DNA from: an uncultured Granulosicoccaceae bacterium
GTDB lineage: Bacteria > Pseudomonadota > Gammaproteobacteria > Granulosicoccales > Granulosicoccaceae
Direction of reading: 5' to 3'
Assembly: GCA_937958675.1 (NCBI GenBank)
Contig: CALGND010000018.1
Span: forward strand, 1 to 62,345
DNA: 62,345 bases
Under the pieces are notes generated by a model that ran no database searches, was not told where the DNA came from, and saw only the letters and a list, made by a program, of their open reading frames with translations. The first letter of the stretch is position 1, and every line of letters starts with the position of its first letter. Positions 1 through 8,989 of this stretch are shown here, in pieces. The position numbers and the translations under genes were made by a program.

Positions 1-777
1 AGCTGAGTTGAATTTCTTACCAAGCTCTAGATCGTTGCACAGAATCATGCCGCCACGAGGGCCTCGCAAGGTTTTATGTGTAGTCGTTGTACACACATGT
101 GCATGGTCTAGTGGGTTTGAGTGTTGCCCACCAGCCACAAGGCCTGCAAAGTGAGCCATATCAACCATTAGGTATGCGCCAACTTCGTCAGCAATGGCCC
201 GGAACTTAGCAAAATCAATAGCACGAGGATAAGCAGAACCGCCCGCTATGATCATCTTTGGTTTGCACTCTCGTGCAGTCGTTGCCAATGCATCAAAATC
301 GATAAGGTGGGTTTTTTCGTCGACACCATAAGGCACAACGTTAAACCACTTACCTGATTGGTTAACAGGCGAGCCGTGCGTTAAGTGGCCACCGGCTGCT
401 AGGTTAAGCCCCATGTAGGTATCCCCTGGCTGCATTAATGCAAAGAACACCGCTTGATTAGCTTGCGAGCCTGAATTCGGTTGCACATTAACGTATGCGC
501 AGTTGAATAATTCCTTGGCGCGCTCAATGGCTAGCGTTTCTGCTGTATCGACATGCTCGCAACCACCGTAGTAGCGTTTGCCCGGATAACCTTCAGCATA
601 TTTGTTAGTCATCACAGAGCCTTGCGCTTGCATGACAGCAGCAGAGACAATATTTTCAGATGCAATGAGCTCGATCTCGTGGCGTTGCCGCCCTAGCTCA
701 AGATCAATCGACTTCTGAATTGCTGGATCCGTATCCGCAAGTGAGCCTTTAAAAAATGTATCCAAATTATCGGACAT
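1..777 (-). CDS. glyA: Serine hydroxymethyltransferase (N-terminal 259 codons, cut by window edge)
   Basis: GlyA is a PLP enzyme that interconverts serine plus tetrahydrofolate with glycine plus 5,10-methylene-THF in the cytoplasm. The reading frame starts at the ATG at 777 ([11 protein letters not shown]...) with AGGA about 6 nt upstream, and runs off the left edge in frame. Visible family motifs include [24 protein letters not shown], the [11 protein letters not shown] stretch, and [14 protein letters not shown], which holds the PLP-binding lysine. About 160 C-terminal residues expected for the roughly 417-residue family are outside the window. The ABC exporter lies 50 bp upstream on the same strand. 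Functionally it links to folD at 18627, which uses the methylene-THF it makes. Confidence 0.97.
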   Translation of the reverse strand, partial: MSDNLDTFFKGSLADTDPAIQKSIDLELGRQRHEIELIASENIVSAAVMQAQGSVMTNKYAEGYPGKRYYGGCEHVDTAETLAIERAKELFNCAYVNVQPNSGSQANQAVFFALMQPGDTYMGLNLAAGGHLTHGSPVNQSGKWFNVVPYGVDEKTHLIDFDALATTARECKPKMIIAGGSAYPRAIDFAKFRAIADEVGAYLMVDMAHFAGLVAGGQHSNPLDHAHVCTTTTHKTLRGPRGGMILCNDLELGKKFNSA

Positions 778-827
778 GGTATTCCTCGACATTAATATAA
801 ATTGTTAGTCGCCAAGATGCCTAGCAC

Positions 828-1589
828 CTATGGCTTAATCTTGTATCCCGTTTTAAACATCCACCAGACTATGGCGAGGCAAACCATCAAGAACATAACG
901 ATCATCGATAGACTTGTGGTTACACTGACATCAGAAACTTCAAAAAAACTCCAGCGAAACCCGCTGATTAAATACAGCACCGGATTCATTAACGATACTT
1001 TTTGCCAAAACTCCGGCAACATGCTGACCGAATAAAAACTACCACCTAAAAACACCAGTGGCGTAATCACCAGTAGCGGTATTAATTGCAGCTTTTCAAA
1101 ATTGTCAGCCCACAAACCAATTATAAAACCGAACAAGCTGAACGTGACACACGTGAGTAGAAAAAACGCAATCATCCAAAATGGGTGGGCAATTCTTAGC
1201 TCAACAAAGAACGCTGCTGTGATCAGGATAATACTGCCGATGATCAGTGATTTGGTTGCCGCAGCGCCCACGTACCCCAGAATAATCTCAAAATGCGAAA
1301 TGGGTGCTGACATTATTTCGTAGATAGTGCCAGTAAATTTAGGAAAAAAGATCCCAAATGACGCATTCGAGATACTCTGTGTCAGTAGTGACAACATCAT
1401 CAGGCCGGGCACGATAAACAGCCCATACGGAACACCATCTATTGATTGAATACGCGAACCAATTGCGGACCCAAACACAACAAAGTACAAAGCAGTGGAT
1501 ATCACTGGAGAGGCGATACTTTGCAACAGTGTATTGCGTGTTCGACGCATCTCGCTAAAGTAGATCGCTTTAACCGCTTCTAAGTTCAT
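828..1589 (-). CDS. ABC-2 type transporter permease (YadH-like)
   Basis: This is a 253-residue integral membrane protein with about six hydrophobic segments and the ABC-2 family pattern, including [13 protein letters not shown] near residue 55 and a terminal helix ending in a Lys-rich tail. Length and organisation match E. coli YadH (256 residues). Its ATG overlaps the stop of the ATPase gene by 4 bp (ATGA), so the two are translationally coupled and form an exporter: this dimeric permease plus the ATPase at 1586-2524. The substrate is unknown; the family exports drugs, lipids or polysaccharides, and nothing in the neighbourhood settles which. Confidence 0.9.
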   Translation of the reverse strand: MNLEAVKAIYFSEMRRTRNTLLQSIASPVISTALYFVVFGSAIGSRIQSIDGVPYGLFIVPGLMMLSLLTQSISNASFGIFFPKFTGTIYEIMSAPISHFEIILGYVGAAATKSLIIGSIILITAAFFVELRIAHPFWMIAFFLLTCVTFSLFGFIIGLWADNFEKLQLIPLLVITPLVFLGGSFYSVSMLPEFWQKVSLMNPVLYLISGFRWSFFEVSDVSVTTSLSMIVMFLMVCLAIVWWMFKTGYKIKP

Positions 1590-2524
1590 GGCTGTGTCCC
1601 TACGAGTTCGACAAAGATATCCTCTAACGACGATTGCGATGTGGCCAGGTCTTTAAATGATAATCCGGCCTTGCCTAAATCCCCTAGCAACCCCGTAATG
1701 CCCGTACGTTCACTTTTGATATCGTAAGCATAGCTTAGCTTTGTGCCATCAGCAGATAACTCAAGCTCATAATGGGCCAGTGTTTCAGGTATCGCGTTTA
1801 TGGGATCTTTAAGCTCTATTAAAAGTTGTTTATTACCCATTTTTTGCATAAGCGTATGTTTATCTTCAAGCAGCAATAGTTGGCCGTTATTAATTACGCC
1901 CACCCGATCTGCTATTTCCTCTGCTTCTTCAATGTAGTGTGTGGTGAGTATGATGGTCACTCCGTCACGTCGTAACTCTTCTACAAGCGCCCACATATCT
2001 TTGCGTAGCTCAACATCAACACCTGCCGTAGGTTCATCTAAAAACAGAATACGGGGTTGATGCGCTAAAGCCTTAGCTATCAACACTCGGCGCTTCATGC
2101 CGCCAGAGAGTTGCTGCACCATTGCATTTTTCTTATCGCTCAGCGTAAGCTTTTCAAGGATAGAATCAATATATTGCTCGTCTGGCTTTTTACCAAATAA
2201 ACCTCGACTAAGCTTCACAGTATTAACCACTAACTCGAATGCGCCCAAGGTGAGTTCTTGCGGCACTAAGCCAATTAGCTCGCGCGTGCGGCGGTAATCT
2301 TTGCGGATATCAAAACCTGCCACCATAACCGAGCCACTAGTAGGTGTAATCAATCCGCAGATGGCAGAAATCAGTGTTGTTTTACCCGCACCGTTAGGCC
2401 CAAGCAGTGCCAGAATTTCGCCCTCTTTAATATCTAAGTTGATATCATTAAGCGCTACCTGCCCACCAGAGTAGGTTTTTCCCAACCCTTTAATTTCAAT
2501 AATTGTGTTAGCGATATTATCCAT
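1586..2524 (-). CDS. ABC transporter ATP-binding protein (YadG-like)
   Basis: This 312-residue cytoplasmic ATPase powers the ABC-2 exporter encoded just downstream. The Walker A motif GPNGAGKTT lies near residue 43, the signature LSGGMKRR near 138, Walker [13 protein letters not shown] near 159, and the switch histidine in TTHYIEEAE near 195. The C-terminal ~80 residues form the extra domain typical of drug/lipid exporter ATPases (DrrA/YadG type). E. coli YadG has 308 residues. It is the first gene of the pair and is divergent from the flavin reductase at 2590, with 65 bp between them for both promoters. Confidence 0.92.
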   Translation of the reverse strand: MDNIANTIIEIKGLGKTYSGGQVALNDINLDIKEGEILALLGPNGAGKTTLISAICGLITPTSGSVMVAGFDIRKDYRRTRELIGLVPQELTLGAFELVVNTVKLSRGLFGKKPDEQYIDSILEKLTLSDKKNAMVQQLSGGMKRRVLIAKALAHQPRILFLDEPTAGVDVELRKDMWALVEELRRDGVTIILTTHYIEEAEEIADRVGVINNGQLLLLEDKHTLMQKMGNKQLLIELKDPINAIPETLAHYELELSADGTKLSYAYDIKSERTGITGLLGDLGKAGLSFKDLATSQSSLEDIFVELVGTQP

Positions 2525-2589
2525 GGTTCTATTGTCTCACATGCAGCAAAACCCGACATCACGTTAGGCCACTTTGGAGGAACATATCC

Positions 2590-3159
2590 ATGTCAAATAA
2601 GACCATCTTGTGTCTAGCAGGAAGTGCTAGAAAAGAGTCTCTGAATAAACAACTGGCCAAGCAAGCGGCTGGGGTTGCTCAGGCGCTTGGGGCTGAAGGG
2701 CAATTTATTGATTTGGCGGACTACACAATGCCGCTCTACCACGGCGACGAGGAAGCCGAACTAGGCTTGCCTGAGCATGCGAAGACGCTCAAAGCAATGT
2801 TCACAGCCGCTGAAGGCTTGTTTATCGTCTCCCCTGAATACAACAGCACGTTTAGCCCATTGTTAAAAAACACCATTGACTGGGTATCTAGATCACATAC
2901 TGAAAACGAAATAGCCTTGTCGGCCTATCAAGGTAAGATCGCCGGCATCGCCGCGGTATCACCTGGTCGCTTGGGTGGCATACGAGGGCTCCCGCCGCTC
3001 ACGGTATTGTTAAGCAACATCGGTGTAACAGTAGTGCCGCATCAAATAGCAGTTGGCAGCGCCTATGAAAAGATCAACGAACAAGGCGAATTCACAGATG
3101 AAGCGACGTTGGCGGGTCTCGAAAAAACGATCAAAAGTATGATGTCACTGATGGACTAG
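2590..3159 (+). CDS. NADPH-dependent FMN reductase family protein
   Basis: This is a 189-residue flavodoxin-fold protein of the FMN_red family. The N-terminal GSARKESLNKQLAK segment forms the FMN phosphate-binding loop, and SPEYNSTFSPLLKNTIDW around residue 80-97 is the second flavin-binding block characteristic of azoreductase/chromate-reductase-like quinone reductases. The likely role is two-electron reduction of quinones, azo compounds or metals with NAD(P)H and bound FMN. The start is supported by TTTGGAGG about 9 nt before the ATG. It stands alone; the sortase kinase gene ends tail-to-tail 53 bp downstream. The physiological substrate cannot be read from the sequence. Confidence 0.88.
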   Translation: MSNKTILCLAGSARKESLNKQLAKQAAGVAQALGAEGQFIDLADYTMPLYHGDEEAELGLPEHAKTLKAMFTAAEGLFIVSPEYNSTFSPLLKNTIDWVSRSHTENEIALSAYQGKIAGIAAVSPGRLGGIRGLPPLTVLLSNIGVTVVPHQIAVGSAYEKINEQGEFTDEATLAGLEKTIKSMMSLMD

Positions 3160-3212
3160 GTCAATAAGTGACAATACTCGAAAGCAGGCAATATCAACAC
3201 TAAAGAGCCTGT

Positions 3213-5441
3213 TTAAGCGACTGGCAACTTAAATCCAAACCATACTTCCGGCGGTTGGTTAGCGGCAAATGCATTGCCCGCATGAGCTTCCGCTATCATG
3301 CGTACGATATACAACCCTAGGCCGAGATGGAGTTCGCCATCAGGCTCTACTCGTTCACTAAACATGGGATCAAATAATTGCGAGAGTTTTTCCTTAATGA
3401 TTGGCTCACCTTTGTTAGCAACGCCTAGCGCTAAGGCATTACCTTCATCCGCAAGATGCAATAACAGTCGGACTTCGCCATCATTGGCAAACCCCACAGC
3501 ATTAGCGACCAGCTTATCTAAGGCTTGTTCCAGTAGTTCTGGAGACGCGTGATACGGGTAAGGCCTATTAAGCGAATTTTTCATCGTGATGGCGGTGTCG
3601 GTATAAATTTGTTGATAACGTTGCAGCTGAGCATCAAACCAATCTGATAGATCAATCTTCTCCATCTGGGTTGTTTGAACCGTTTGCTCTAGCCGTGTGG
3701 ACTCAACTAAGGCCTTTATGATTGAACCTAGCTGGTCAGCTCCGCTATTAGCTCGGTCAATTAACGTCAATGATTGCGGATCCAGTTGATCGCGATCTAG
3801 ATTCTCTATCGATGTTTTAACCACACTTAGGGGTGTGCGTAGTTCGTGAGATAGCCTGCTAGATAGGGCTTCTAGGTAATGAGTGTAATTAGCTGAGCGA
3901 GAAAGCAGCGAGGACAAATTACGCGACAGATCACCTATTTCATCTTTAGCAGTACTCTCAGATAACCCCATAACCTTGCCATCTTTTGATACTGCATTTC
4001 CAGCCTGTTGAGATAACTTACGAATGCGCAATGACAGCACGGTCGCATAAACAAACAACACGCTCCCAGTAAGCACACTTACAAGCGTTAGCAAGCTAAA
4101 TAAGCGTGCAAGGCGGCTACTTGCATACGTCGTACGTGGATCCTCATTCGATTCATATAACAGATAACCATTAGGTTCATCCCCACCTATTGCTTGCACC
4201 GTACCCAGTACACGATCATTGTCGGCCGTGTTATACAACGTTGTTTGCGGGTCATTGCCTAGCAACTTGATGGATTCAGCGTCTAAATGGAAACTCGGCG
4301 CTTGGCTACGGGAGTAGGAGCCCTTTACAGAATCATCAGTGGAAACATCAGTGACGAAATAAGAGAAAAGCCTGAATAGCACCGCATTAAGTAAACCACC
4401 ACTGGCTGGATCAACCTCTTCATCGTGCTGGTCTATTTCGTATAGAGAATTAACATCAGCAATTAGCCTACCTTGCTTGTCGTATAGCCGAGCACGAACT
4501 CCAGGCGTAACTAATGGGGCTAAGCGTTCGCTAGCAAGCCCGCTGGTGCGAAACAGTGGCCGGTAGTTAACATTTGCGCTTCGCCATCGGTAACTTCGCA
4601 ACATTTCTGGATTAAAATCACCCATCACTGCAACGGGTGCATCATCCGCATCATCGATATCACGGTAAGCCACGGCGATACGCGTCCCCAGAGGCGGAGA
4701 TGGCAAGCGTACTTCTAGTTGGACTCCACGCCCTGTCGCCACCCAATAGGCATTGGCACCGTGCACTGCAGCGCCCTTACGTTTGTTGCGAAGCAGATCA
4801 GGCACTTGTTGCTCATCTGTAGCGCTACGAGTATGAAAATTCGAGCCTAATACCGGCGCGACTATGCCTGGCGCTATCGCCCTAAAAAGAAAATGTGTAG
4901 GAGTTTCGCCGGGATACTGCACCAGCAACTCCAAAGAGTCTCCATTTATCAGCATCTGGTTCTCGTCCGGGTTTTCATTTTCGCCCGCATCAAACACTAA
5001 CCGGGGAGGCTTGTGATAAACAATGGCATCATCGCTGATATAAAATAGTAAAAATACGTTCTGCCGATACTGCGCTAAGCGAACCGATAAGGACTGTTGT
5101 TCTGATTCCGGTGAACTTGAAAATTCTTTAAACAGGCCCAAGTGCGTAGAGCTTGCAGATATATTTTGCCAATCATCAGCATAGCCATCAACAAATAAAG
5201 GGTAGCGAGTATCTTCCGCAAATAGATCTTGCTCACCAATAGGCTCGGAAGAATTATTGAGCAAGGTTTGTAGTTCATCAGCTTCAGCCAGTGCCGTTCG
5301 CGCATTGGCTACCTTGAGATTTTGGACATCAATACGTGATTGTTTCAGCGAAGTATCAAGCTGCTTAACGCTCTGCCATCCAACAATTGGCACAAGCAGC
5401 GCTAAAGCGCCGACCATCAACATTTGTGTGCGAAGTTTCAC
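3213..5441 (-). CDS. pdsS: Proteobacterial dedicated sortase system histidine kinase
   Basis: This is a 742-residue membrane sensor kinase. Helix 1 lies at about 5-22 and helix 2 at about 445-470, leaving a periplasmic region of roughly 420 residues. Its part at about 79-260 looks like a CBM9/DOMON-type fold (LFVDGYADDWQ near the start, SVRLAQYRQNVFLLFYISDD, then GDSLELLVQ). After helix 2 come a HAMP-like linker, the phospho-acceptor H532 in LSHELRTPLS, an N-box LDKLVANAVG near 641 and a G-box GLGLYIV near 706. Size, architecture and position beside the matching regulator, target and sortase fit the dedicated sortase kinase family (TIGR03785). It lies 6 bp after pdsR, so the two are one operon. 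The ligand is unknown; the outer domain suggests a glycan or other surface polymer. Confidence 0.88.
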   Translation of the reverse strand: MKLRTQMLMVGALALLVPIVGWQSVKQLDTSLKQSRIDVQNLKVANARTALAEADELQTLLNNSSEPIGEQDLFAEDTRYPLFVDGYADDWQNISASSTHLGLFKEFSSSPESEQQSLSVRLAQYRQNVFLLFYISDDAIVYHKPPRLVFDAGENENPDENQMLINGDSLELLVQYPGETPTHFLFRAIAPGIVAPVLGSNFHTRSATDEQQVPDLLRNKRKGAAVHGANAYWVATGRGVQLEVRLPSPPLGTRIAVAYRDIDDADDAPVAVMGDFNPEMLRSYRWRSANVNYRPLFRTSGLASERLAPLVTPGVRARLYDKQGRLIADVNSLYEIDQHDEEVDPASGGLLNAVLFRLFSYFVTDVSTDDSVKGSYSRSQAPSFHLDAESIKLLGNDPQTTLYNTADNDRVLGTVQAIGGDEPNGYLLYESNEDPRTTYASSRLARLFSLLTLVSVLTGSVLFVYATVLSLRIRKLSQQAGNAVSKDGKVMGLSESTAKDEIGDLSRNLSSLLSRSANYTHYLEALSSRLSHELRTPLSVVKTSIENLDRDQLDPQSLTLIDRANSGADQLGSIIKALVESTRLEQTVQTTQMEKIDLSDWFDAQLQRYQQIYTDTAITMKNSLNRPYPYHASPELLEQALDKLVANAVGFANDGEVRLLLHLADEGNALALGVANKGEPIIKEKLSQLFDPMFSERVEPDGELHLGLGLYIVRMIAEAHAGNAFAANQPPEVWFGFKLPVA

Positions 5442-5447
5442 TCGTTA

Positions 5448-6167
5448 TTATGCTTCAGCAACCCAACGATAACCAAGCCCGTATACAGTTTGGATCGCAT
5501 CAAACTGTTTATCCAGTGCAACAAATTTTTTACGGATGCGTTTTACGTGTGCTGTGATAGTTTGATCATCCAGCACAACATTGGCCGCCGACATTAATTG
5601 TTGTCGACTCTTAACTTGGCCCGGGTTACTGACTAAACAGTTTATCAACCAAAACTCCGTTACAGTTAAATCAACGGTATTACCCTGCCAACCAATATGC
5701 AATCGATTTTGATCCAAACTCAGCTCACCGATTTGTTGCTCTTGTGCGGTGTCGGGCTCTGACATTGCCTCAACCCTTCTAAGCAAGGTGTTCACTCGAA
5801 CAATCAAATGCGCAAGGCTGATATCTTTCGTTAGATAATCGTCAGCGCCAAGGCGAAGCCCAGAGATAACATCTAACTCACTATCGCGGGCAGTTAAAAA
5901 AAGTATAGGCAGTTTTGCGGACAATGCCCTTAGTTGCTGGCACAAATCAAATCCTGCTTCTGGGTCGTTACCCAAACCGATATCGAGTATGGCCAGATCG
6001 GGCATTCTGGCTGTGACGTGTTTTATCGCCGTATCACTCTGCGAGAAATCATGTACTTCGTAGCCGGCCTTTTCTAGCGCTAAGCGATAGTTTTCACGTA
6101 GTGCTGCTTCGTCTTCAACCAGCACGATTGTCTTTTTGCTAGTGGTGCTTGTAGAGGTGGTTGTCAT
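5448..6167 (-). CDS. pdsR: Proteobacterial dedicated sortase system response regulator (OmpR type)
   Basis: This is a 239-residue OmpR/PhoB-type regulator. The receiver domain (about 12-130) has the acidic pair VEDE at 17-20, phospho-acceptor D62 in LAILDIGLG, and the conserved lysine K114 in YLTKDIS. The winged-helix DNA-binding domain (about 145-239) ends in AIQTVYGLGYRWVAEA, the usual wing motif. It should be phosphorylated by PdsS and most likely controls the divergent target/sortase genes across the 66-93 bp intergenic region. The ATG at 6167 has an AGGAG about 15 nt upstream, with a perfect inverted repeat lying between (see 6168-6181). Confidence 0.9.
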   Translation of the reverse strand: MTTTSTSTTSKKTIVLVEDEAALRENYRLALEKAGYEVHDFSQSDTAIKHVTARMPDLAILDIGLGNDPEAGFDLCQQLRALSAKLPILFLTARDSELDVISGLRLGADDYLTKDISLAHLIVRVNTLLRRVEAMSEPDTAQEQQIGELSLDQNRLHIGWQGNTVDLTVTEFWLINCLVSNPGQVKSRQQLMSAANVVLDDQTITAHVKRIRKKFVALDKQFDAIQTVYGLGYRWVAEA

Positions 6168-6181
6168 AATTCGTCCGAATT
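6168..6181. promoter_or_regulatory. Inverted repeat between the SD and start codon of pdsR
   Basis: AATTCG-TC-CGAATT is a perfect 6+6 inverted repeat that touches the pdsR start codon. Read on the minus strand, the likely SD (AGGAG) is separated from the ATG by a 14-nt hairpin sequence. The repeat may be an operator for PdsR or another regulator, or an RNA hairpin that changes SD spacing. The pattern is seen directly; the function is inferred. Confidence 0.4.
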
Positions 6182-6200
6182 GCTCCTGAATGAACCCCCG

Positions 6201-6220
6201 TCTGTCCTTGTATAGACAGA
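6201..6220. promoter_or_regulatory. Inverted repeat upstream of the sortase target gene
   Basis: TCTGTC-N8-GACAGA is a perfect 6+6 inverted repeat in the short region between divergent pdsR and the sortase target. It could be a binding site for the locus regulator or a hairpin in the target mRNA leader. It resembles a LexA box (CTGT...ACAG), but the spacing is 10 instead of 8, so I do not call it one. Confidence 0.4.
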
Positions 6221-6260
6221 TGAAAAGGGTGTAATGACAAAACTTAAAGAGGATTCAGTC

Positions 6261-8279
6261 ATGCATCATACCGTTAAACGTTCATCCTGGTTCGCAATCG
6301 CAGTAGCACTTTATTGTCTTGTGAGCTTTAACCCGCTTTCGGCCAATCAATTATCTGCTTGGAATAACGAGAGCGCTGCTGACGGCCCCGTAGGCAGTGG
6401 AATTTTGCAACTGCGTGGCAATGGTATCGACACAGATGCCGTATTAATGAATACCGAAATCGAACTCGATGTTAACGGCTTATTAGCAGACATGATTTTA
6501 AGCCAACAATTTACCAATAACAGCGATGAATGGTTGGAAGGTGTTTATTTGTTTCCACTACCAATTGATGCCGCTGTGCATGCCATGACTATTCAGGTAG
6601 ATAACCGCACTATCATAGGCGAGATACAATCCAAAGAAAATGCTAAACAGACTTATCAAGCAGCAAAGGAGTCTGGCCAGGTCGCCACTCTTGTGGAGCA
6701 ACAACGGCCAAATATGTTTACTGCACGCGTTGCCAATATCGCACCCGGTGCATTGATTAGTGTACGCCTTGAGATCATGCTACCCGTCCATTTTGAAGAT
6801 GCTCATTTCAATTTGTTATTGCCCACCACCTACACACCACGTTATGCCAATGCGGATACACCAGATGCGACCGCCATTACTGGTCCAGTAGCGCATAGCG
6901 ATGAGATTGCCGCGCCTGAGCTAACGCTTAAGGCACGCATCGAGCCAATTGAGTCCGCATTCGCAGTCAAGAGCCCTACTCATAATATTGATTACAATGG
7001 GACAGCCGTGACGCTATTCGAGTCTCCAATGGATCGAGATTTGGTATTAAGTTGGCCAAGCTCAAGTGCAGAAACAGTGCTAGGAAATGTGTATACCACT
7101 GAGTTTTCTGGGGAACGCTATATGCAGCTCATGTTGCCCTCACCTACTGATACAACTGCAATCAAAAAGATCAATCGTGAGCTTGTACTAATTATCGATA
7201 AATCAGGCTCGATGTCAGGTGACCCAATGCGTGCAGCCAAACGCGCTGTATTAAGTGCGCTCGATGGCCTTGATGCAAACGATCACTTCAACATTGTGGC
7301 CTTCGACGATAGAGCCACAAGCCTTTTTAGTCACGCCCAGATTGCAAATGCTACAAACATTGCCAAAGCCACACGGTTTATACGCAAGCTAAACGCTGAT
7401 GGGGGCACCGAAATGCATGAGGCTCTGCAGTTTGCCTTACAGAGCGAAGATCCTGATCGCCTGCGTCAGCTGGTGTTTGTGACTGATGGCAGTGTTGGCT
7501 ACGAAGACGAACTACTCAAGATGATCAACCGCGACATTAGCAATAATCGTTTGTTTACCGTTGGTATTGGTTCTGCACCTAACCGATATTTTTTGGAAAA
7601 AGCAGCGGAGGTTGGCCGCGGCGTAAGCTTATCGATTATGAATATCGCCCAGGTTCAGGAGCAGATGGATACATTGCTACAAAAACTTGAACGCCCTGTA
7701 CTTACCCAGTTTGAAATAAATTTTGAAGGAGGCGATGGAGAGTTTTACCCTAACCCGATACCAGACTTGTACCAAGATCAACCCCTGATGCTAGTGGCAA
7801 AAATCGATAGCACGGTTAGCGGCATCAGCTTAGAAGCATCGCAAGCCGGTGAGCTATGGCAACAGAGTCTGCCTATACCAGTATTGGCAGATAGCACGGT
7901 TAGCTCAATCGCTAGACACTGGGCACGCAAGAAGATTACCAATCTTGTTGATGATCAACGCTACAGCAGCAATCCAGAAAAGAACAAGCCTGAAATTACC
8001 GACACGGCATTAGAATTCTCATTAGTGAGCCAGTACACAAGCTTTGTCGGCGTCGAACAAGAACCGGTGCGCCCAGCGTCTGAGGACTTGGGCTTGGCGC
8101 ATGTTGCTAACCTTATGCCAGCCGGCGCGGCCATGCAATCAGTGTTGATCCCTATGGGCGCAGCCGCCAGTGACACCCTTGCAGTGCTCAGTGTGTTGTT
8201 TGCGCTAATGGGTGTCTTGATGTGGTGGGCTGCTTGGAAACTGGGTGTAATTAACGTGCAAAAAAGGCCAGCAGCATGA
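6261..8279 (+). CDS. Marine proteobacterial sortase target protein (VIT + VWA domains)
   Basis: This is a secreted protein of 672 residues from the ATG at 6261, which has AAGAGGA 7 nt upstream and gives a clean signal peptide (MHHTVKRSSWFAIAVAL...). An in-frame ATG at 6234 would add 9 acidic residues. A VIT domain lies at about 30-165 (EGVYLFPLPIDAAVHAM, ENAKQTYQAAKESGQ). A VWA domain at about 305-480 has an intact MIDAS, DKSGSMS and FVTDGS. A C-terminal helix follows, with basic residues at the very end. The architecture matches the dedicated sortase target family (TIGR03788). The expected L/FPxTA-like sorting box appears as IPMGAA just before the helix. The stop overlaps the sortase start by 4 bp. 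It is probably anchored at the cell surface; the ligand or function is unknown. Confidence 0.88.
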   Translation: MHHTVKRSSWFAIAVALYCLVSFNPLSANQLSAWNNESAADGPVGSGILQLRGNGIDTDAVLMNTEIELDVNGLLADMILSQQFTNNSDEWLEGVYLFPLPIDAAVHAMTIQVDNRTIIGEIQSKENAKQTYQAAKESGQVATLVEQQRPNMFTARVANIAPGALISVRLEIMLPVHFEDAHFNLLLPTTYTPRYANADTPDATAITGPVAHSDEIAAPELTLKARIEPIESAFAVKSPTHNIDYNGTAVTLFESPMDRDLVLSWPSSSAETVLGNVYTTEFSGERYMQLMLPSPTDTTAIKKINRELVLIIDKSGSMSGDPMRAAKRAVLSALDGLDANDHFNIVAFDDRATSLFSHAQIANATNIAKATRFIRKLNADGGTEMHEALQFALQSEDPDRLRQLVFVTDGSVGYEDELLKMINRDISNNRLFTVGIGSAPNRYFLEKAAEVGRGVSLSIMNIAQVQEQMDTLLQKLERPVLTQFEINFEGGDGEFYPNPIPDLYQDQPLMLVAKIDSTVSGISLEASQAGELWQQSLPIPVLADSTVSSIARHWARKKITNLVDDQRYSSNPEKNKPEITDTALEFSLVSQYTSFVGVEQEPVRPASEDLGLAHVANLMPAGAAMQSVLIPMGAAASDTLAVLSVLFALMGVLMWWAAWKLGVINVQKRPAA

Positions 8280-8932
8280 TTAAATTCATACTCTTAAGCG
8301 GTAGCGTTTTGATGCTCTCCGCCTCACTAATTAGCGGAGGACAGTCGCTTTGGATAAGCGGCAAAGCGGTGGTGGCACAATGGTTACTTAACAGCGCATG
8401 GCATCGCAGTGTTAGTACGCAAATTCCAGACAAAGCATGGCCTTGGGCTGACACAGCACCTGTTGCACGCTTAAGTATACCCAGCCTAGGTGAATCCTTT
8501 ATTGTCTTATCCAATGCATCAGGCGAGGCACTAGCCTTTGGCCCAGGCTTGGTTGCGGGTAACCCAGATAAGCTCAAGGAACAGGCAATTGCGATAGGTG
8601 GGCATCGCGATACGCATTTATCGTTGTTGGAGGCCGTTGAACCAGGCACTCGTGTTTGGTTGCAAAATATCCAAGGCCAATCACAGCAATACGAAATTAA
8701 TCAACATCAAATTATTGATTCTCGCACTCAATCACTTGCGCTAAACCACACCCAGGCAGGCTTGGTGCTGATTACTTGTTATCCGTTTAACCCAGCTACT
8801 GTGGGTGGTCCACTCCGGCTTGTTTTAACCGCCGATCCTGTTCCGTTTACTGCGCCTAACCTTGAGGATCCAACACATACAAGCAACGCTACGCAACCGT
8901 ATCAAATATCCGATTTCAACAGACAAATCTAG
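8276..8932 (+). CDS. Class GN sortase
   Basis: This is a 218-residue membrane-anchored transpeptidase with an N-terminal helix (about 3-35) and a sortase domain (about 60-200). The catalytic residues are visible: H110 in IAIGGHRDTH, C168 in LVLITCYPF and R181 in GGPLRLVLT. It belongs to the single-substrate sortases of Gram-negative marine bacteria (class GN, TIGR03784) and should cleave and attach the upstream VIT/VWA protein, with which it overlaps by ATGA. What nucleophile accepts the cleaved protein in a Gram-negative envelope is not known. No OmpA-like PdsO partner is encoded nearby. Confidence 0.93.
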   Translation: MIKFILLSGSVLMLSASLISGGQSLWISGKAVVAQWLLNSAWHRSVSTQIPDKAWPWADTAPVARLSIPSLGESFIVLSNASGEALAFGPGLVAGNPDKLKEQAIAIGGHRDTHLSLLEAVEPGTRVWLQNIQGQSQQYEINQHQIIDSRTQSLALNHTQAGLVLITCYPFNPATVGGPLRLVLTADPVPFTAPNLEDPTHTSNATQPYQISDFNRQI

Positions 8933-8989
8933 GCGACATCAGAACCCGTAAACAACTTAAATTTGGCATGGAAGGTTTATACTGTGCGG

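Noticed and set aside
3190..3220. Terminator between the flavin reductase and pdsS
   Set aside because: AAGCAGGC and GCCTGTTT pair with one wobble, but the loop is 17 nt, too weak to call.
6201..6220. LexA box upstream of the sortase target
   Set aside because: The half sites fit (CTGT, ACAG) but the spacer is 10 instead of 8.
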